Assembly (NCBI RefSeq): GCF_016917755.1
Contig: NZ_CP070326.1
Span: 186,001 to 250,000, forward strand
Reading direction: 5' to 3'
Length of the DNA stretch: 64,000 nucleotides
From: Streptomyces noursei
GTDB taxonomy: Bacteria; Actinomycetota; Actinomycetes; Streptomycetales; Streptomycetaceae
Shown here piece by piece: positions 44,091-52,590 of this stretch. Within the stretch, counting starts at the first letter, position 1; each line of letters opens with the position of its first letter. The notes beneath the pieces are model-generated. The model had not been told where the DNA came from, searched no databases, and saw only the letters and a program-made list of their open reading frames with translations. A program made the translations under genes and the position numbers.

Positions 44091-44420
44091 TCAGGCGGAG
44101 GGTCCGGGGCCGGCCTGCGTGGGGGAAGCCGCCGGCGCGGGCTCGCCGGCCGGGTGGACGGGCTCGGCGCGCCCGGTGGCCGGGCTGCCGGGCGCGGCGT
44201 GGATGGTGCGCGGCTCCGGTTCCGGCGGGGTCGGGGGGCCGGGCTGCTGGGGGGCGGTCGGGGCGCCGTCCTCCTTCATGGCCTTGGCCTCGCTCTTGAG
44301 GATCCGCAGTGATTTGCCCAGTGCGCGGGCGCTGTCCGGCAGTTTCTTGGAGCCGAAGAGGACGATCACCACGATTGCCACGATCAGCAGGTGCCATGGC
44401 TCCAGTCCGTTGCGCAGCAT
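44091..44420 (-). CDS. tatA: TatA-like twin-arginine translocase subunit
   Basis: 109 residues. A short N-terminal membrane helix ([14 protein letters not shown]) followed directly by the amphipathic [20 protein letters not shown] helix that defines TatA/TatE, then a long Pro/Ala-rich hydrophilic tail. TatA oligomers form the passage for folded proteins with twin-arginine signals. It is not with tatC, so it is likely an additional copy. Divergent from the LCP gene, 141 bases apart. Confidence 0.9.
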   Translation of the reverse strand: MLRNGLEPWHLLIVAIVVIVLFGSKKLPDSARALGKSLRILKSEAKAMKEDGAPTAPQQPGPPTPPEPEPRTIHAAPGSPATGRAEPVHPAGEPAPAASPTQAGPGPSA

Positions 44421-44561
44421 CGCCGCCGCCTCTCTCGCTCGTCGGAGTCATCGGCCGGCGGGCCGGACTCCGCATTTCACTTGCTATATTGCGCAACTGT
44501 ACAACCCTGGTCGAGGGTGAGCCCTCTTCCCTGCAAGAACCGCACGGACAAGGGCGCACAC

Positions 44562-46127
44562 GTGACACGCAGCCTCGAAGAGCGAACCAGGACCCGCGCT
44601 GACGGGCCCGGCCGGAGGCGGCGGCGCAGCGACGAGCCCGGGCGGGGGCGGCGCCGCCGCAAGCGCAGCAAACTGCGGTTAGCCGCCGCGTTCACGCTCT
44701 CCGTCCTCGCCCTGCTCGCCGTCGGGGCCGGGTGCGTCTACCTCCAGCTGAACGGGAACATCACCACCTTCGGCGCGGACGGGGTGAGCGACAACCGGCC
44801 CGCCGCGGGCGCCGGCGGCAGCAACGTGCTGGTCATCGGCTCCGACTCGCGGGCGGGCGGCAACAGCAGGTTCGGTGGCGGGGAAGGCGACGTGGGGCGC
44901 TCCGACACCGCGTTCCTGCTGCATGTCTACGGCGACAGCCAGCACGCGGTCGCCGTGTCCCTCCCCCGCGACACCCTGGTCGACATCCCGCCCTGCAAGC
45001 TGCCGGGCGGGACGTGGACCCAGTCGCAGCACAACGTCATGTTCAATGCCGCGTTCACCGTCGGGCAGACGGCGAAGGGCAATCCCGCCTGTACGCAGAA
45101 CACGGTCGAGAGGCTGACCGGTCTGCGCGTGGACCACACCGTGGTCGTCGACTTCGAGGGTTTTTCAAGGATGACCTCCGCCGTCGGCGGTGTGCCCGTG
45201 TGCCTGCCCAAGGACATCCGTCAGGGCGATCTCAACCCCAACCGCGCCGCGCCGGGGAAGGTCATCTTCCCCAAGGGACCGCAGACGGTCTCGGGGCAGC
45301 GGGCCCTGGACTACGTGCGCATCCGACACGGCATCGGCGACGGCTCGGACATGGGGCGGATCAAGCGTCAGCAGGCGTTCGTCTCCAGCCTCATCAAGAA
45401 GATCAAGTCGCAGGGGGTGAACCCCTCGACGCTGCTGCCGCTGGCGAACGCCGCCGCCGAGTCGATGACCGTCGACCCGGGACTGGGCACCGCGAACAAA
45501 CTGATCTCGTTTGCGATGTCGCTGAAGGACATCGACCTGCACAACACCAAGTTCGTCACCATGCCCTGGCGCTACCAGGGCGCACGGGTCGCCATCGTGC
45601 ACCCGGACGCGGACGCCCTGTGGGCGGCGCTCAGGGCGGACCGCACCATCGACGGCGAGGACGCCAGCGGCAGGTCCCGCCACGGGAAGCACGGTGCGCA
45701 CGGGAAGAGCTCGGCCCGGTCCGCGAGCACCGGTGCCCCGGTGTCCGGAGCGGGCATCAGCGTCGTGGTCTACAACGGCACCCGGGTCGCGGGGCTGGCC
45801 GCGAGCGCCGCGGACGAGCTGAAGACCGTGGGCTTCACCGTCACCGGCACCGCCACCGCCCCGTCCCAGGACCACGCCACCACGGTGATCGCCTACGGAC
45901 CGGGGCGGTACAGCCAGGCACGCACGCTCGCGCGTCTCTTCGCGGGCGCCGACGTCCAGCAGGCCACCAGCTCCGGCGCCCCCGGCATCAGCGTCACCCT
46001 CGGCCAGTCATACGCGAACGACCCGCACGCCGGCGCGTCCGACGCCTCCGGCCACGTGCCCTCGGCGGTGTCGGACAAGGTCCGCTCCGCCGACGACAAC
46101 CCCTGTTCCAACCTCTCGTACGGATGA
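44562..46127 (+). CDS. LytR-CpsA-Psr (LCP) family protein with LytR_C domain
   Basis: 521 residues from the GTG at 44562 (AAGGG upstream). A highly basic cytoplasmic N-terminus, one membrane helix at about 42-63, then the extracytoplasmic LCP domain: NVLVIGSDSRAGG, RSDTAFLLHV, VSLPRDTLVDIP, GGVPVCLP and ALDYVRIRHG. A C-terminal LytR_C domain (about 390-480, GISVVVYNGTRVAGLA) follows a Ser/His-rich linker. LCP enzymes transfer lipid-linked glycopolymers such as teichoic acids to peptidoglycan. Confidence 0.92.
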   Translation: MTRSLEERTRTRADGPGRRRRRSDEPGRGRRRRKRSKLRLAAAFTLSVLALLAVGAGCVYLQLNGNITTFGADGVSDNRPAAGAGGSNVLVIGSDSRAGGNSRFGGGEGDVGRSDTAFLLHVYGDSQHAVAVSLPRDTLVDIPPCKLPGGTWTQSQHNVMFNAAFTVGQTAKGNPACTQNTVERLTGLRVDHTVVVDFEGFSRMTSAVGGVPVCLPKDIRQGDLNPNRAAPGKVIFPKGPQTVSGQRALDYVRIRHGIGDGSDMGRIKRQQAFVSSLIKKIKSQGVNPSTLLPLANAAAESMTVDPGLGTANKLISFAMSLKDIDLHNTKFVTMPWRYQGARVAIVHPDADALWAALRADRTIDGEDASGRSRHGKHGAHGKSSARSASTGAPVSGAGISVVVYNGTRVAGLAASAADELKTVGFTVTGTATAPSQDHATTVIAYGPGRYSQARTLARLFAGADVQQATSSGAPGISVTLGQSYANDPHAGASDASGHVPSAVSDKVRSADDNPCSNLSYG

Positions 46128-46284
46128 GCTTCGAGCACCGCCGTGCAGAGGTGTCACAGCGAGGAACGCGATCCGAACGACGAGGGTGAGACATGACACT
46201 GAGTCAACTCGACTTTGTATCAGTAGATTTGGCGAGGTCGCAGGAGTACGGCGGCCACATCGACGGAGGGGGAGGTCTTCTGTA

Positions 46285-48228
46285 GTGCGTGCGAGACTAC
46301 GGGACCGGTTGCGATACTGGTTCGACGGCACGATGGACCGGGGGACGCCGGCCCTGATCGGCTGGCTGGGCCTGGCCTCGGTCGCGCTGATCGCCGTGGT
46401 GACCGTGTTGGTGGTGGTCTTCACCGACTCGGACACCGAGAAGAACGGCGGTTGGCCGGGCGTGGCCTGGATGAGCCTGCTGCGTACCCTCGATCCCGGC
46501 ACGATGGGCGGCGACACCGGTGGGCCGGTGTTCCTGGGCCTGATGCTGACGGTGACGATCGGCGGGATCTTCATCGTCAGCGCCCTCATCGGTGTGCTGA
46601 CCACCGGCCTCGAAACCAGGATCCAGGAGTTACGCAAAGGCAAGTCACGGCTGATCGAGCACGGGCACACCATCGTGCTCGGCTGGTCGGAACAGGTCTT
46701 CACGGTCATCGCGGAGCTGGTGGAGGCCAACCAGAGCCAACGGCGCTCCTGTGTGGTGATCCTCGCCGACCGCGACAAGTTCGCGATGGAGGACGAGATC
46801 CGCCGACGGATCCCGGAGACCGGCCGCACGCGGGTGATCTGCCGCTCCGGAAGTCCGCTCCAGCGTGCCGACCTGGAACTGGTGAGCCTGGACGCGGCCA
46901 AGTCCATCATGGTGCTGCCTCCGGTCGGGGACGACAGCGACACCGACGTCATCAAGGTGCTGCTGCTCCTCAACAGCCGCCGCTGGAAGGGGGCCCGCCC
47001 GAACATCGTGGCGGCCGTGCAGAACTCCCCGAACCTGGCGGCGGCCCGACTGGCCGCGGGCGACGACGCGCTGGTGATCGACGCCGACGACATCGCCGTC
47101 CGCCTCATCGTGCAGTCGCACCGGCAGTCCGGCCTGTCCACCGTCTTCGACGAACTGCTCAGCTTCGTCGGCAACGAGTTCTATCCGTACGCCGCGACCG
47201 CGCTGGCCGGCGCCACCTACGGGCAAGCCCTCAACCGCTTCGACCTCGGCATTCCGGTCGGCCTGCGCAGGGCCGACGGCGAGACCCTCATCAACCCCCC
47301 GATGGGCACCGTCATCGGCCGCGACGACCAGGTGCTCGTGGTCGCCGAGGACGACATCCTCATCCGGCTGGCAGACACCCGCCCGGACATCGTCGAGCCG
47401 GCGATCGCCCCGCCCGCCGACCGGCCGCCGGTCTCCGACCGCACCCTCGTCATCGGTTGGAACTCCCGGGGCGCCAAAATCATCAGGTTGCTGGACCGCC
47501 TGGTCGAGCCCGGTTCACTGATCGACATCGCGGCCTCGCGGCGCCCCGCCGACGACTTCCGGGACCAGCTGGAGAACCTCACGGTGGGATACAAGCCCTG
47601 CGAGCCGACCCTCCGGCCGTCCCTGGAGTCCCTGGGCCTGGACCGCTACCGCCACATCATCGTCCTCACCGACGACGACATCGCCCCCGAACGCTCCGAC
47701 GACCGCACCCTGGTGACCCTGCTCCACCTGCGCGACATCGCCCTCCGGTCCACCCATCCGTACTCGATCGTCACCGAGATGAACAGCGACGCCAACCGCG
47801 AGATCGCCCAGGTCACCAAGGCGGACGACTTCATCGTCAGCACCAAGATCATCAGCCTTCTGCTGACCCAGCTGACCGAGGACCGCGACCTGCACGCCGT
47901 GTTCACCGACCTCTTCGACCCGGAAGGTTCGGAGATCTACCTCAAGCCGGCCACCAGCTATCTCACCCCGGGCACCACGGCGAACTTCGCGACCGTCATC
48001 GAGGCCGCCCGGCAGCGCGGAGAGACCGCCATCGGCTACCGGCTCGCCCGGCGCAGCGACGAACCACCGGCCTACGGGGTCGTCCTCAACCCCTCCAAGA
48101 CCGCGCCGCTGTCGCTGGGCGAGGGCGACACCATCGTGGTGCTCGCCGAGGACGGCCGGGTGACGGCGAACATCCCCGGCCCGAGGGGCGCGTGCAGCAA
48201 GTCGACACCGAGGCGACCACGGCCGTAG
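46285..48228 (+). CDS. CASTOR/POLLUX-like ion channel with RCK-type domains
   Basis: 647 residues, GTG at 46285 with GGAGG upstream. Two membrane helices (about 25-50 and 85-107) flank a pore-like loop WMSLLRTLDPGTMGG, unlike the TVGYG filter of potassium channels. Two Rossmann-like regulatory halves follow (HTIVLGWSEQVFTVIAEL and TLVIGWNSRGAKIIRLL). This is the layout of the plant CASTOR/POLLUX nuclear ion channels and their bacterial homologues. Ion selectivity is not clear from sequence. No partner is encoded nearby. Confidence 0.85.
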   Translation: MRARLRDRLRYWFDGTMDRGTPALIGWLGLASVALIAVVTVLVVVFTDSDTEKNGGWPGVAWMSLLRTLDPGTMGGDTGGPVFLGLMLTVTIGGIFIVSALIGVLTTGLETRIQELRKGKSRLIEHGHTIVLGWSEQVFTVIAELVEANQSQRRSCVVILADRDKFAMEDEIRRRIPETGRTRVICRSGSPLQRADLELVSLDAAKSIMVLPPVGDDSDTDVIKVLLLLNSRRWKGARPNIVAAVQNSPNLAAARLAAGDDALVIDADDIAVRLIVQSHRQSGLSTVFDELLSFVGNEFYPYAATALAGATYGQALNRFDLGIPVGLRRADGETLINPPMGTVIGRDDQVLVVAEDDILIRLADTRPDIVEPAIAPPADRPPVSDRTLVIGWNSRGAKIIRLLDRLVEPGSLIDIAASRRPADDFRDQLENLTVGYKPCEPTLRPSLESLGLDRYRHIIVLTDDDIAPERSDDRTLVTLLHLRDIALRSTHPYSIVTEMNSDANREIAQVTKADDFIVSTKIISLLLTQLTEDRDLHAVFTDLFDPEGSEIYLKPATSYLTPGTTANFATVIEAARQRGETAIGYRLARRSDEPPAYGVVLNPSKTAPLSLGEGDTIVVLAEDGRVTANIPGPRGACSKSTPRRPRP

Positions 48229-48317
48229 ACCGGGCCTGGAAGCCTTCGAGGCCCGCGCCATGATTTCTTTGGTTGCGCAACTGACGACATATTGGCGCGG
48301 GCGGACGTTCGACGGCG

Positions 48318-48527
48318 GTCGGGCGCCCGGACGGCGACGCCCTGCCCCTGGAGGAGATCCGCAACGCCCTGGACCCGAGGGCCGAGTTGGCCGCGGTCAT
48401 GGAAGCGGTCCGCCGCCCGGCGGATGCCACCGCGGCGCCTGAAGCAGCGGCGCCCCGAGTGAACTTGACGAAGGACGCACAAGGCACACCGCCCAGGCAC
48501 CCGCCCGTGGACATCGACGCGACGTAG
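48318..48527 (+). pseudogene. Coding remnant, C-terminal fragment of unknown gene
   Basis: A plus-strand frame of about 70 codons (GRPDGDALPLEEIRNALDPR, AELAAVMEAVRRPADA) with strongly biased GC-rich third positions, ending at a TAG at 48525. There is no start or ribosome-binding site, and the preceding bases are AT-richer, suggesting a truncated gene. I do not recognise the family. Confidence 0.4.
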
Positions 48528-48552
48528 CCTCCCGCTGCGCCGCCCACCGGGT

Positions 48553-49230
48553 TCAGAGCGCCGTTGCGGTGGGGTCGCACAGGTAGCCGTCCGGCGTCGT
48601 GGTGATGATGGCTCCGTAGCGGGTTCCGAGCTTCTGCCGCAGGGCGGTGACGTGCCTGGCGAGGGTCTGCCGGGCATAGGGGGCGGACTGTTGCCAGACG
48701 AGTTCCATCAGCCGGTCGTGGCTGAAGAACTGCTGCGGGTGGGCGATGAGGTGAGCGAGGAGTTCGAACTCCATACCGGTCAGCCGGACCCGCCGTCCGT
48801 CGACGGAGACACAGCGGCAGCCCAGGTCGACCACGAGGTCGTGCACGGTGTGGACGGGTGCCTGGGGCGTGTCGGTGCGGTCGCAGTGGGCTGCCTCGTG
48901 TTGGTCCAGGTGCCAGTGCAGGCTGCTGACGGCGGGCTCCAGCCACACCAGCGAGAGGAGCTGGGTCAGGGCGGCGGTGACCGGCCCATGGGTGGCGAAG
49001 GCGGCCTCCAGATGAGTCGTGTCGGCCGTGCCGCTCCGGCCGGCCAGGTCGGTCAGCTGGATGTCCGGACCGGTGAACGCCTGGGCGAGCCGGGCCCGAA
49101 CGCGTGGCGCGGCCGGGGTGTCGCACTGCACGTGCGCGACACCGCGCCGCGTGCCGTCTCCGGTGGTGTTCGGAGAGACTGCGGCAAGCCTCTCGACGGA
49201 GTTGAGCAGCAGGTTGGTGGGGAAAGACAT
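48553..49230 (-). CDS. OmpR-like winged-helix protein without a receiver domain
   Basis: 225 residues. The C-terminal ~85 residues form a Trans_reg_C winged helix: RRVRLTGMEFELLAHLIAHP, FSHDRLMELVWQQSAPYARQ, then TLARHVTALRQKLGTRYGAI and DGYLC. The first 130 residues are not a response-regulator receiver and match no domain I know; no Asp phosphorylation motif is seen. Its activity may be set by another ligand. Three 13-base direct repeats at 50165-50206, upstream of the small genes on the same strand, are a possible binding target. Confidence 0.82.
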   Translation of the reverse strand: MSFPTNLLLNSVERLAAVSPNTTGDGTRRGVAHVQCDTPAAPRVRARLAQAFTGPDIQLTDLAGRSGTADTTHLEAAFATHGPVTAALTQLLSLVWLEPAVSSLHWHLDQHEAAHCDRTDTPQAPVHTVHDLVVDLGCRCVSVDGRRVRLTGMEFELLAHLIAHPQQFFSHDRLMELVWQQSAPYARQTLARHVTALRQKLGTRYGAIITTTPDGYLCDPTATAL

Positions 49231-49271
49231 CGTGGCTTCTCCTTTGCGCCAAGGGCGCTGGGTCGACGGGG

Positions 49272-49538
49272 TCAGGACGTCCGGCGCCAGACTGCTTCGA
49301 TGTGGCGCCGGCCGTCGGGGCCGGTCACCGTGTGCCAGTGGGCGCGCAGATGGTGTCCGCGCCGGGCGCCGGTCCCCGTCGAGGGGGCCGTCCCTTCAGC
49401 GGAGAGGGCCTGCAGGACGGTGTTGTCGAGGGCGCCGTCGGCGATCCGCCGGGAGGCTCGGGCCAGCACGGCGAACGCGGCTGCGAGGGCCGCGCGGCGC
49501 TCGGGGCGGCGGATGGCGAGGGTGGTGAGGACGGACAT
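49272..49538 (-). CDS. Small hypothetical protein
   Basis: 88 residues, ATG at 49538 with GGAGGTG upstream. The first half is basic and helical (IRRPERRAALAAAFAVLARA), the second His/Arg-rich with WHTVTGPDGRRHIEAVW. No family recognised. It ends 41 bases before the winged-helix gene on the same strand and probably shares its transcript. Confidence 0.6.
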   Translation of the reverse strand: MSVLTTLAIRRPERRAALAAAFAVLARASRRIADGALDNTVLQALSAEGTAPSTGTGARRGHHLRAHWHTVTGPDGRRHIEAVWRRTS

Positions 49539-49692
49539 GGGGACACCTCCGTGAGGCCACGCGTGCCGAAGCCGTGGGCACGGCCGGGCAGCGGTGAAGG
49601 GGTGTGGTTTCGGGAATGCCGCGGGCCGTTGCGGCGGCGAGCCCGCAGGGTGCCCCGGGCGGCGGCGGTGAGGTGACCGTCGCCCGGGGACG

Positions 49693-49825
49693 TCAGTGGG
49701 GGACGGCGAGCTGCACGATGCGGACGATCACGAGGACCATCGCGGCCAGCAGGTAGGTGCGCAGGGCGGCCAGGCCGATCTTGAACGGGTGGGGTGGTGG
49801 TGCTGGTGATGGTCAGGTCGGTCAT
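49693..49825 (-). pseudogene. Small single-helix membrane protein with an apparent frameshift
   Basis: The ATG at 49825 has a good GGGAGG and codes for TDLTITSTTT. Then, after a C-rich ACCACC run near 49790, the meaningful sequence continues in the +1 frame as HPFKIGLAALRTYLLAAM, VLVIVRIVQLAVPH and a TGA at 49693. The second part is a clear membrane helix. Together they would make a 44-residue protein. The frameshift may be a mutation, a sequencing error in the C-rich run, or programmed. Confidence 0.45.
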
Positions 49826-50164
49826 GGCAGCCTCCCGGTCCCCCGTCCGGGGGAGGATTGGGGCACGCAGCAGCGATCCCCCTGCGAGCGGGCAGCACGA
49901 GAACCCGAGGCGGCGTGGTGCCGCACGGGTGACGTACGAGGTCTGTGATGCGCGGACGCGCAGGGGAGGTGGTTACCGCGTACCGGAGGTCAACGAGGAC
50001 AGGTGGGTACGGGGCCGACTGCGGCCCGGACTACTGCAATGATCATCCATGTCTCTCGCCTCCTCCCGGCTGGGGCGCCCGAGCGCCGTGACGGACCGGC
50101 AAGGAGCGGACCGGGCCGCACGCGGCCGGCTCACCCCAACTCGTCAGAGCTTTGGCACTCCACG

Positions 50165-50206
50165 GCGTAACCCCCTTGGCGGGGTAGCCACTTGGGGTCA
50201 CCCCTT
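50165..50206. repeat. Three imperfect 13-bp direct repeats
   Basis: GCGTAACCCCCTT (50165-50177), GGGGTAGCCACTT (50181-50193) and GGGGTCACCCCTT (50194-50206). The last two abut, the first is three bases away. They lie upstream of the minus-strand small genes that precede the winged-helix gene, and may be a binding site for an OmpR-like protein. Confidence 0.45.
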
Positions 50207-50330
50207 AGGCCGGGGAGACCTGTCCTGACCCTGGGCGTCTCTCGACGTCGTGGGGTCAGTGGCCTGTGTCCGTGAAGACGCCTCACCGAACGAGGTGCCC
50301 TTCGTAAACCTCTACGAGTGTGCACTCTAC

Positions 50331-50346
50331 TTGCATATCGACGCAA
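50331..50346. promoter_or_regulatory. ArsR-type operator, copy 1
   Basis: TTGCATATCGACGCAA: TTGC and GCAA half-sites eight bases apart, with interior AT and A at the positions also conserved in the other two copies (50412 and 54471). Confidence 0.6.
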
Positions 50347-50411
50347 CTACTTGGCGCAACCTTGACTGGCCCCCGGAGGCAACGGAAACCACGCAACCAC
50401 CCCTTCCATAT

Positions 50412-50427
50412 TTGCACATTGATGCAA
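50412..50427. promoter_or_regulatory. ArsR-type operator, copy 2
   Basis: TTGCACATTGATGCAA, a perfect TTGCA/TGCAA inverted repeat with the same 16-base pattern as copy 1, 81 bases downstream of it and upstream of the ABC transporter genes. Confidence 0.65.
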
Positions 50428-50519
50428 TAACGGGCACACTTCTCGCGTCCAGGCTCCTCCCCCACGGACGGGCCCCAGGGCCCCAGGGCCCGAGCAACCG
50501 GCGCCGAAGGGAGGCAGCC

Positions 50520-50567
50520 ATGGGCGACGACCCACCCAGTCCGCGCTGCCTCGCCGGCAACCGCTGA
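50520..50567 (+). CDS. Short leader peptide frame before the ABC transporter
   Basis: ATG at 50520 with a full GAAGGGAGG ribosome-binding site five to eight bases upstream, encoding only 15 residues (MGDDPPSPRCLAGNR) before a TGA. It lies between the operators and the permease start, as a leader peptide or upstream ORF would. One Cys and several Pro codons are present, but no terminator/antiterminator pair was identified. Confidence 0.4.
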   Translation: MGDDPPSPRCLAGNR

Positions 50568-50787
50568 CACCCCATCACGCCCAGGACCGCCCCGCCTTCC
50601 GACCCTCGCCCGGTGCCGCCCGGCGGCAGCGCCGCGCCGGCCTCGCGCGACGTGGCGCGGGCGTTGCGCGCCCGCCTGGCCCGTCCCCACTACCGGGGCG
50701 CATTTCCCTCACTCGCGCCGCCGGCGTGCCCGCCCGGGGCGCCGTGCGAGAGCATCGATGTCCACCGTGCGGTCGGAGGTTGCTGTC

Positions 50788-52545
50788 ATGTCGTCGTTCC
50801 GGACCAGTCCCGCCGTCTCGCGGAAGTCGCTGCCGTCGCGGCTGGCAGGCCGGATGTCCCGTATGACCTGGGTCGACATCGCGGTGGCGGCCGCGGTGCT
50901 GGTCCTGCTGTACATGACCGTACGGGTGGGCCAGGGCACCACCGTCCGCTTCTCCACCAGCCAGTCCGCCAAGATCGACACCGACCCCTGGCAACTGCCC
51001 TACTACGCCGCGCGCAGTCTGCTGCGGATGTGCGTCGCGCTCGCGCTCTCCACCGTCTTCACCTTCGTCTACGCCCTGGCAGCCGCCCGCAGCAGGCGCC
51101 TGGAACGAATCCTGATCCCGGCCCTGGACATCCTCCAGTCCGTGCCGGTGCTCGGCTTCCTCACCGTGGCGGTGGCCGGATTCGTCGCCCTGTTCCCCGG
51201 CTCGATGCTGGGTCTGGAGTGTGCGTCGGTCTTCGCGATCTTCACCTCGCAGGCATGGAACATGGCCTTCGGGTTCTACCACTCGCTGGCCTCGCTCCCC
51301 CGCGAACTGGACGAGCTTTCCCGCTCGTTCCGCTTCACGCGGTGGATGCGCTTCTGGAAGGTCGAGCTGCCGGCCGGGGCCATCGGGCTGGTGTGGAACG
51401 GGATGATGAGCTTCGGCGGCGGCTGGTTCTTCCTCGTCGCCTCCGAGGCCATCAGCGTCGGCAACAAGAACTTCGCGCTCCCCGGCATCGGCTCCTACGC
51501 GGGCGCGGCCATCATCGACGGCGACCTCGGCAAGGTCGGCTGGGCCATCTTGGCCATGACCGTGATGGTCGTCGGGGTCAACTTCTTCTTCTGGCGACCG
51601 CTGACCGCCTGGATCGAGAAGTTCAAGTACGAGCAGTCCGAGGCCAGCGAGATCCAGCGCAGCGTCATCCTGGACTTCCTGCGCCGCTCCCACTGGCCCC
51701 ACCTGCTCGGACCCCTGCTGCGCCCGCTCGGGCGCGGCCTGGCCCGGGCGGGGCGGATCTTCGGCATCGACGACCGGCCCCTGACCGTTTCCCCGCGCCA
51801 CCGGCGTACCGGCGACATCGCATTCGCCGTCGTCGCGGGCGGCCTGATCCTGTGGGGGCTGGCCGACCTCCTGGGCTATCTCCGCGATCGAAGCGGGCTG
51901 GGGGTCTTCGGGGAACCGTTGCTGCTGGGCCTGGCGACCCTGGCCAGGGTGATCGTGGTCGTGGTGGGGGCCACCCTCGTCTGGGTGCCCATCGGGGTGC
52001 ACATCGGCTTCTCACCGAGACTGACCCGCATCGCCCAGCCCCTGGTGCAGGTCCTGGCGAGCTTCCCGGCCAACTTCCTCTTCCCGCTCGCCGTGTGGTT
52101 CTTCCTCAGGACCGGGCTCTCGCTCGATGTGGGCGGTGTGCTGCTGATGGCCCTGGGCGCCCAGTGGTACATCCTCTTCAACACCATCGCGGGAGCCATG
52201 TCCATCCCCACCGACCTCCGCGAGGCCATGGACGACCTGGGCGTCCGCGGTTGGCAGCGGTGGCGACGGCTGATCCTGCCCGGGATCTTCCCCTCGTACG
52301 TCACCGGCGGGATCACGGCCTCCGGCGGTGCCTGGAACGCCTCGATCGTCTCCGAGATCGTTCCCTTCGGGACCACCACCCTGACCGCCACCGGCCTGGG
52401 CGCCTACATCTCCCACGCCACCGCCGACGGCAACTATCCGCGCCTGCTCGCGGGCGTGGCCGTGATGAGCCTCTACGTCGTGGGGCTCAACCGCCTCTTC
52501 TGGCGCCGACTCCACCGGCTCGCGGAAACCCGCTACACCACCTGA
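50788..52545 (+). CDS. NitT/TauT-type ABC importer, fused double permease
   Basis: 585 residues from the ATG at 50788, which has GGAGG eight bases upstream (an ATG 30 bases earlier lacks one). Two BPD_transp_1 domains in tandem, each with about six helices and an EAA-like coupling loop: LDELSRSFRFTRWMRFWKVE in the first and LREAMDDLGVRGWQRWRRLI in the second. Importers of nitrate, sulfonate, bicarbonate and related anions have this type. No solute-binding protein gene is adjacent. The ATPase follows 45 bases later; control by the ArsR protein downstream is likely. Confidence 0.9.
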   Translation: MSSFRTSPAVSRKSLPSRLAGRMSRMTWVDIAVAAAVLVLLYMTVRVGQGTTVRFSTSQSAKIDTDPWQLPYYAARSLLRMCVALALSTVFTFVYALAAARSRRLERILIPALDILQSVPVLGFLTVAVAGFVALFPGSMLGLECASVFAIFTSQAWNMAFGFYHSLASLPRELDELSRSFRFTRWMRFWKVELPAGAIGLVWNGMMSFGGGWFFLVASEAISVGNKNFALPGIGSYAGAAIIDGDLGKVGWAILAMTVMVVGVNFFFWRPLTAWIEKFKYEQSEASEIQRSVILDFLRRSHWPHLLGPLLRPLGRGLARAGRIFGIDDRPLTVSPRHRRTGDIAFAVVAGGLILWGLADLLGYLRDRSGLGVFGEPLLLGLATLARVIVVVVGATLVWVPIGVHIGFSPRLTRIAQPLVQVLASFPANFLFPLAVWFFLRTGLSLDVGGVLLMALGAQWYILFNTIAGAMSIPTDLREAMDDLGVRGWQRWRRLILPGIFPSYVTGGITASGGAWNASIVSEIVPFGTTTLTATGLGAYISHATADGNYPRLLAGVAVMSLYVVGLNRLFWRRLHRLAETRYTT

Positions 52546-52590
52546 CCTCCCCGGCGAAGCCACCACCGCCCGAACCAGCGAGGACGTCCC

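Larger units (their letters stand above)
49826..50787. other. Long regulatory interval before the NitT/TauT-type transporter
   Basis: About 960 bases without a full gene. It contains the triple direct repeat at 50165-50206, two ArsR-type operators at 50331 and 50412 and a short leader frame at 50520-50567, each listed separately. The remainder shows nothing else supported. Confidence 0.6.

Noticed and set aside
44485-44500. TTGCGCAA element in the tatA/LCP gap, resembling the TTGC-N8-GCAA operators
   Set aside because: The half-sites are adjacent rather than eight bases apart and interior bases do not match, so it is not counted as part of the ArsR regulon.
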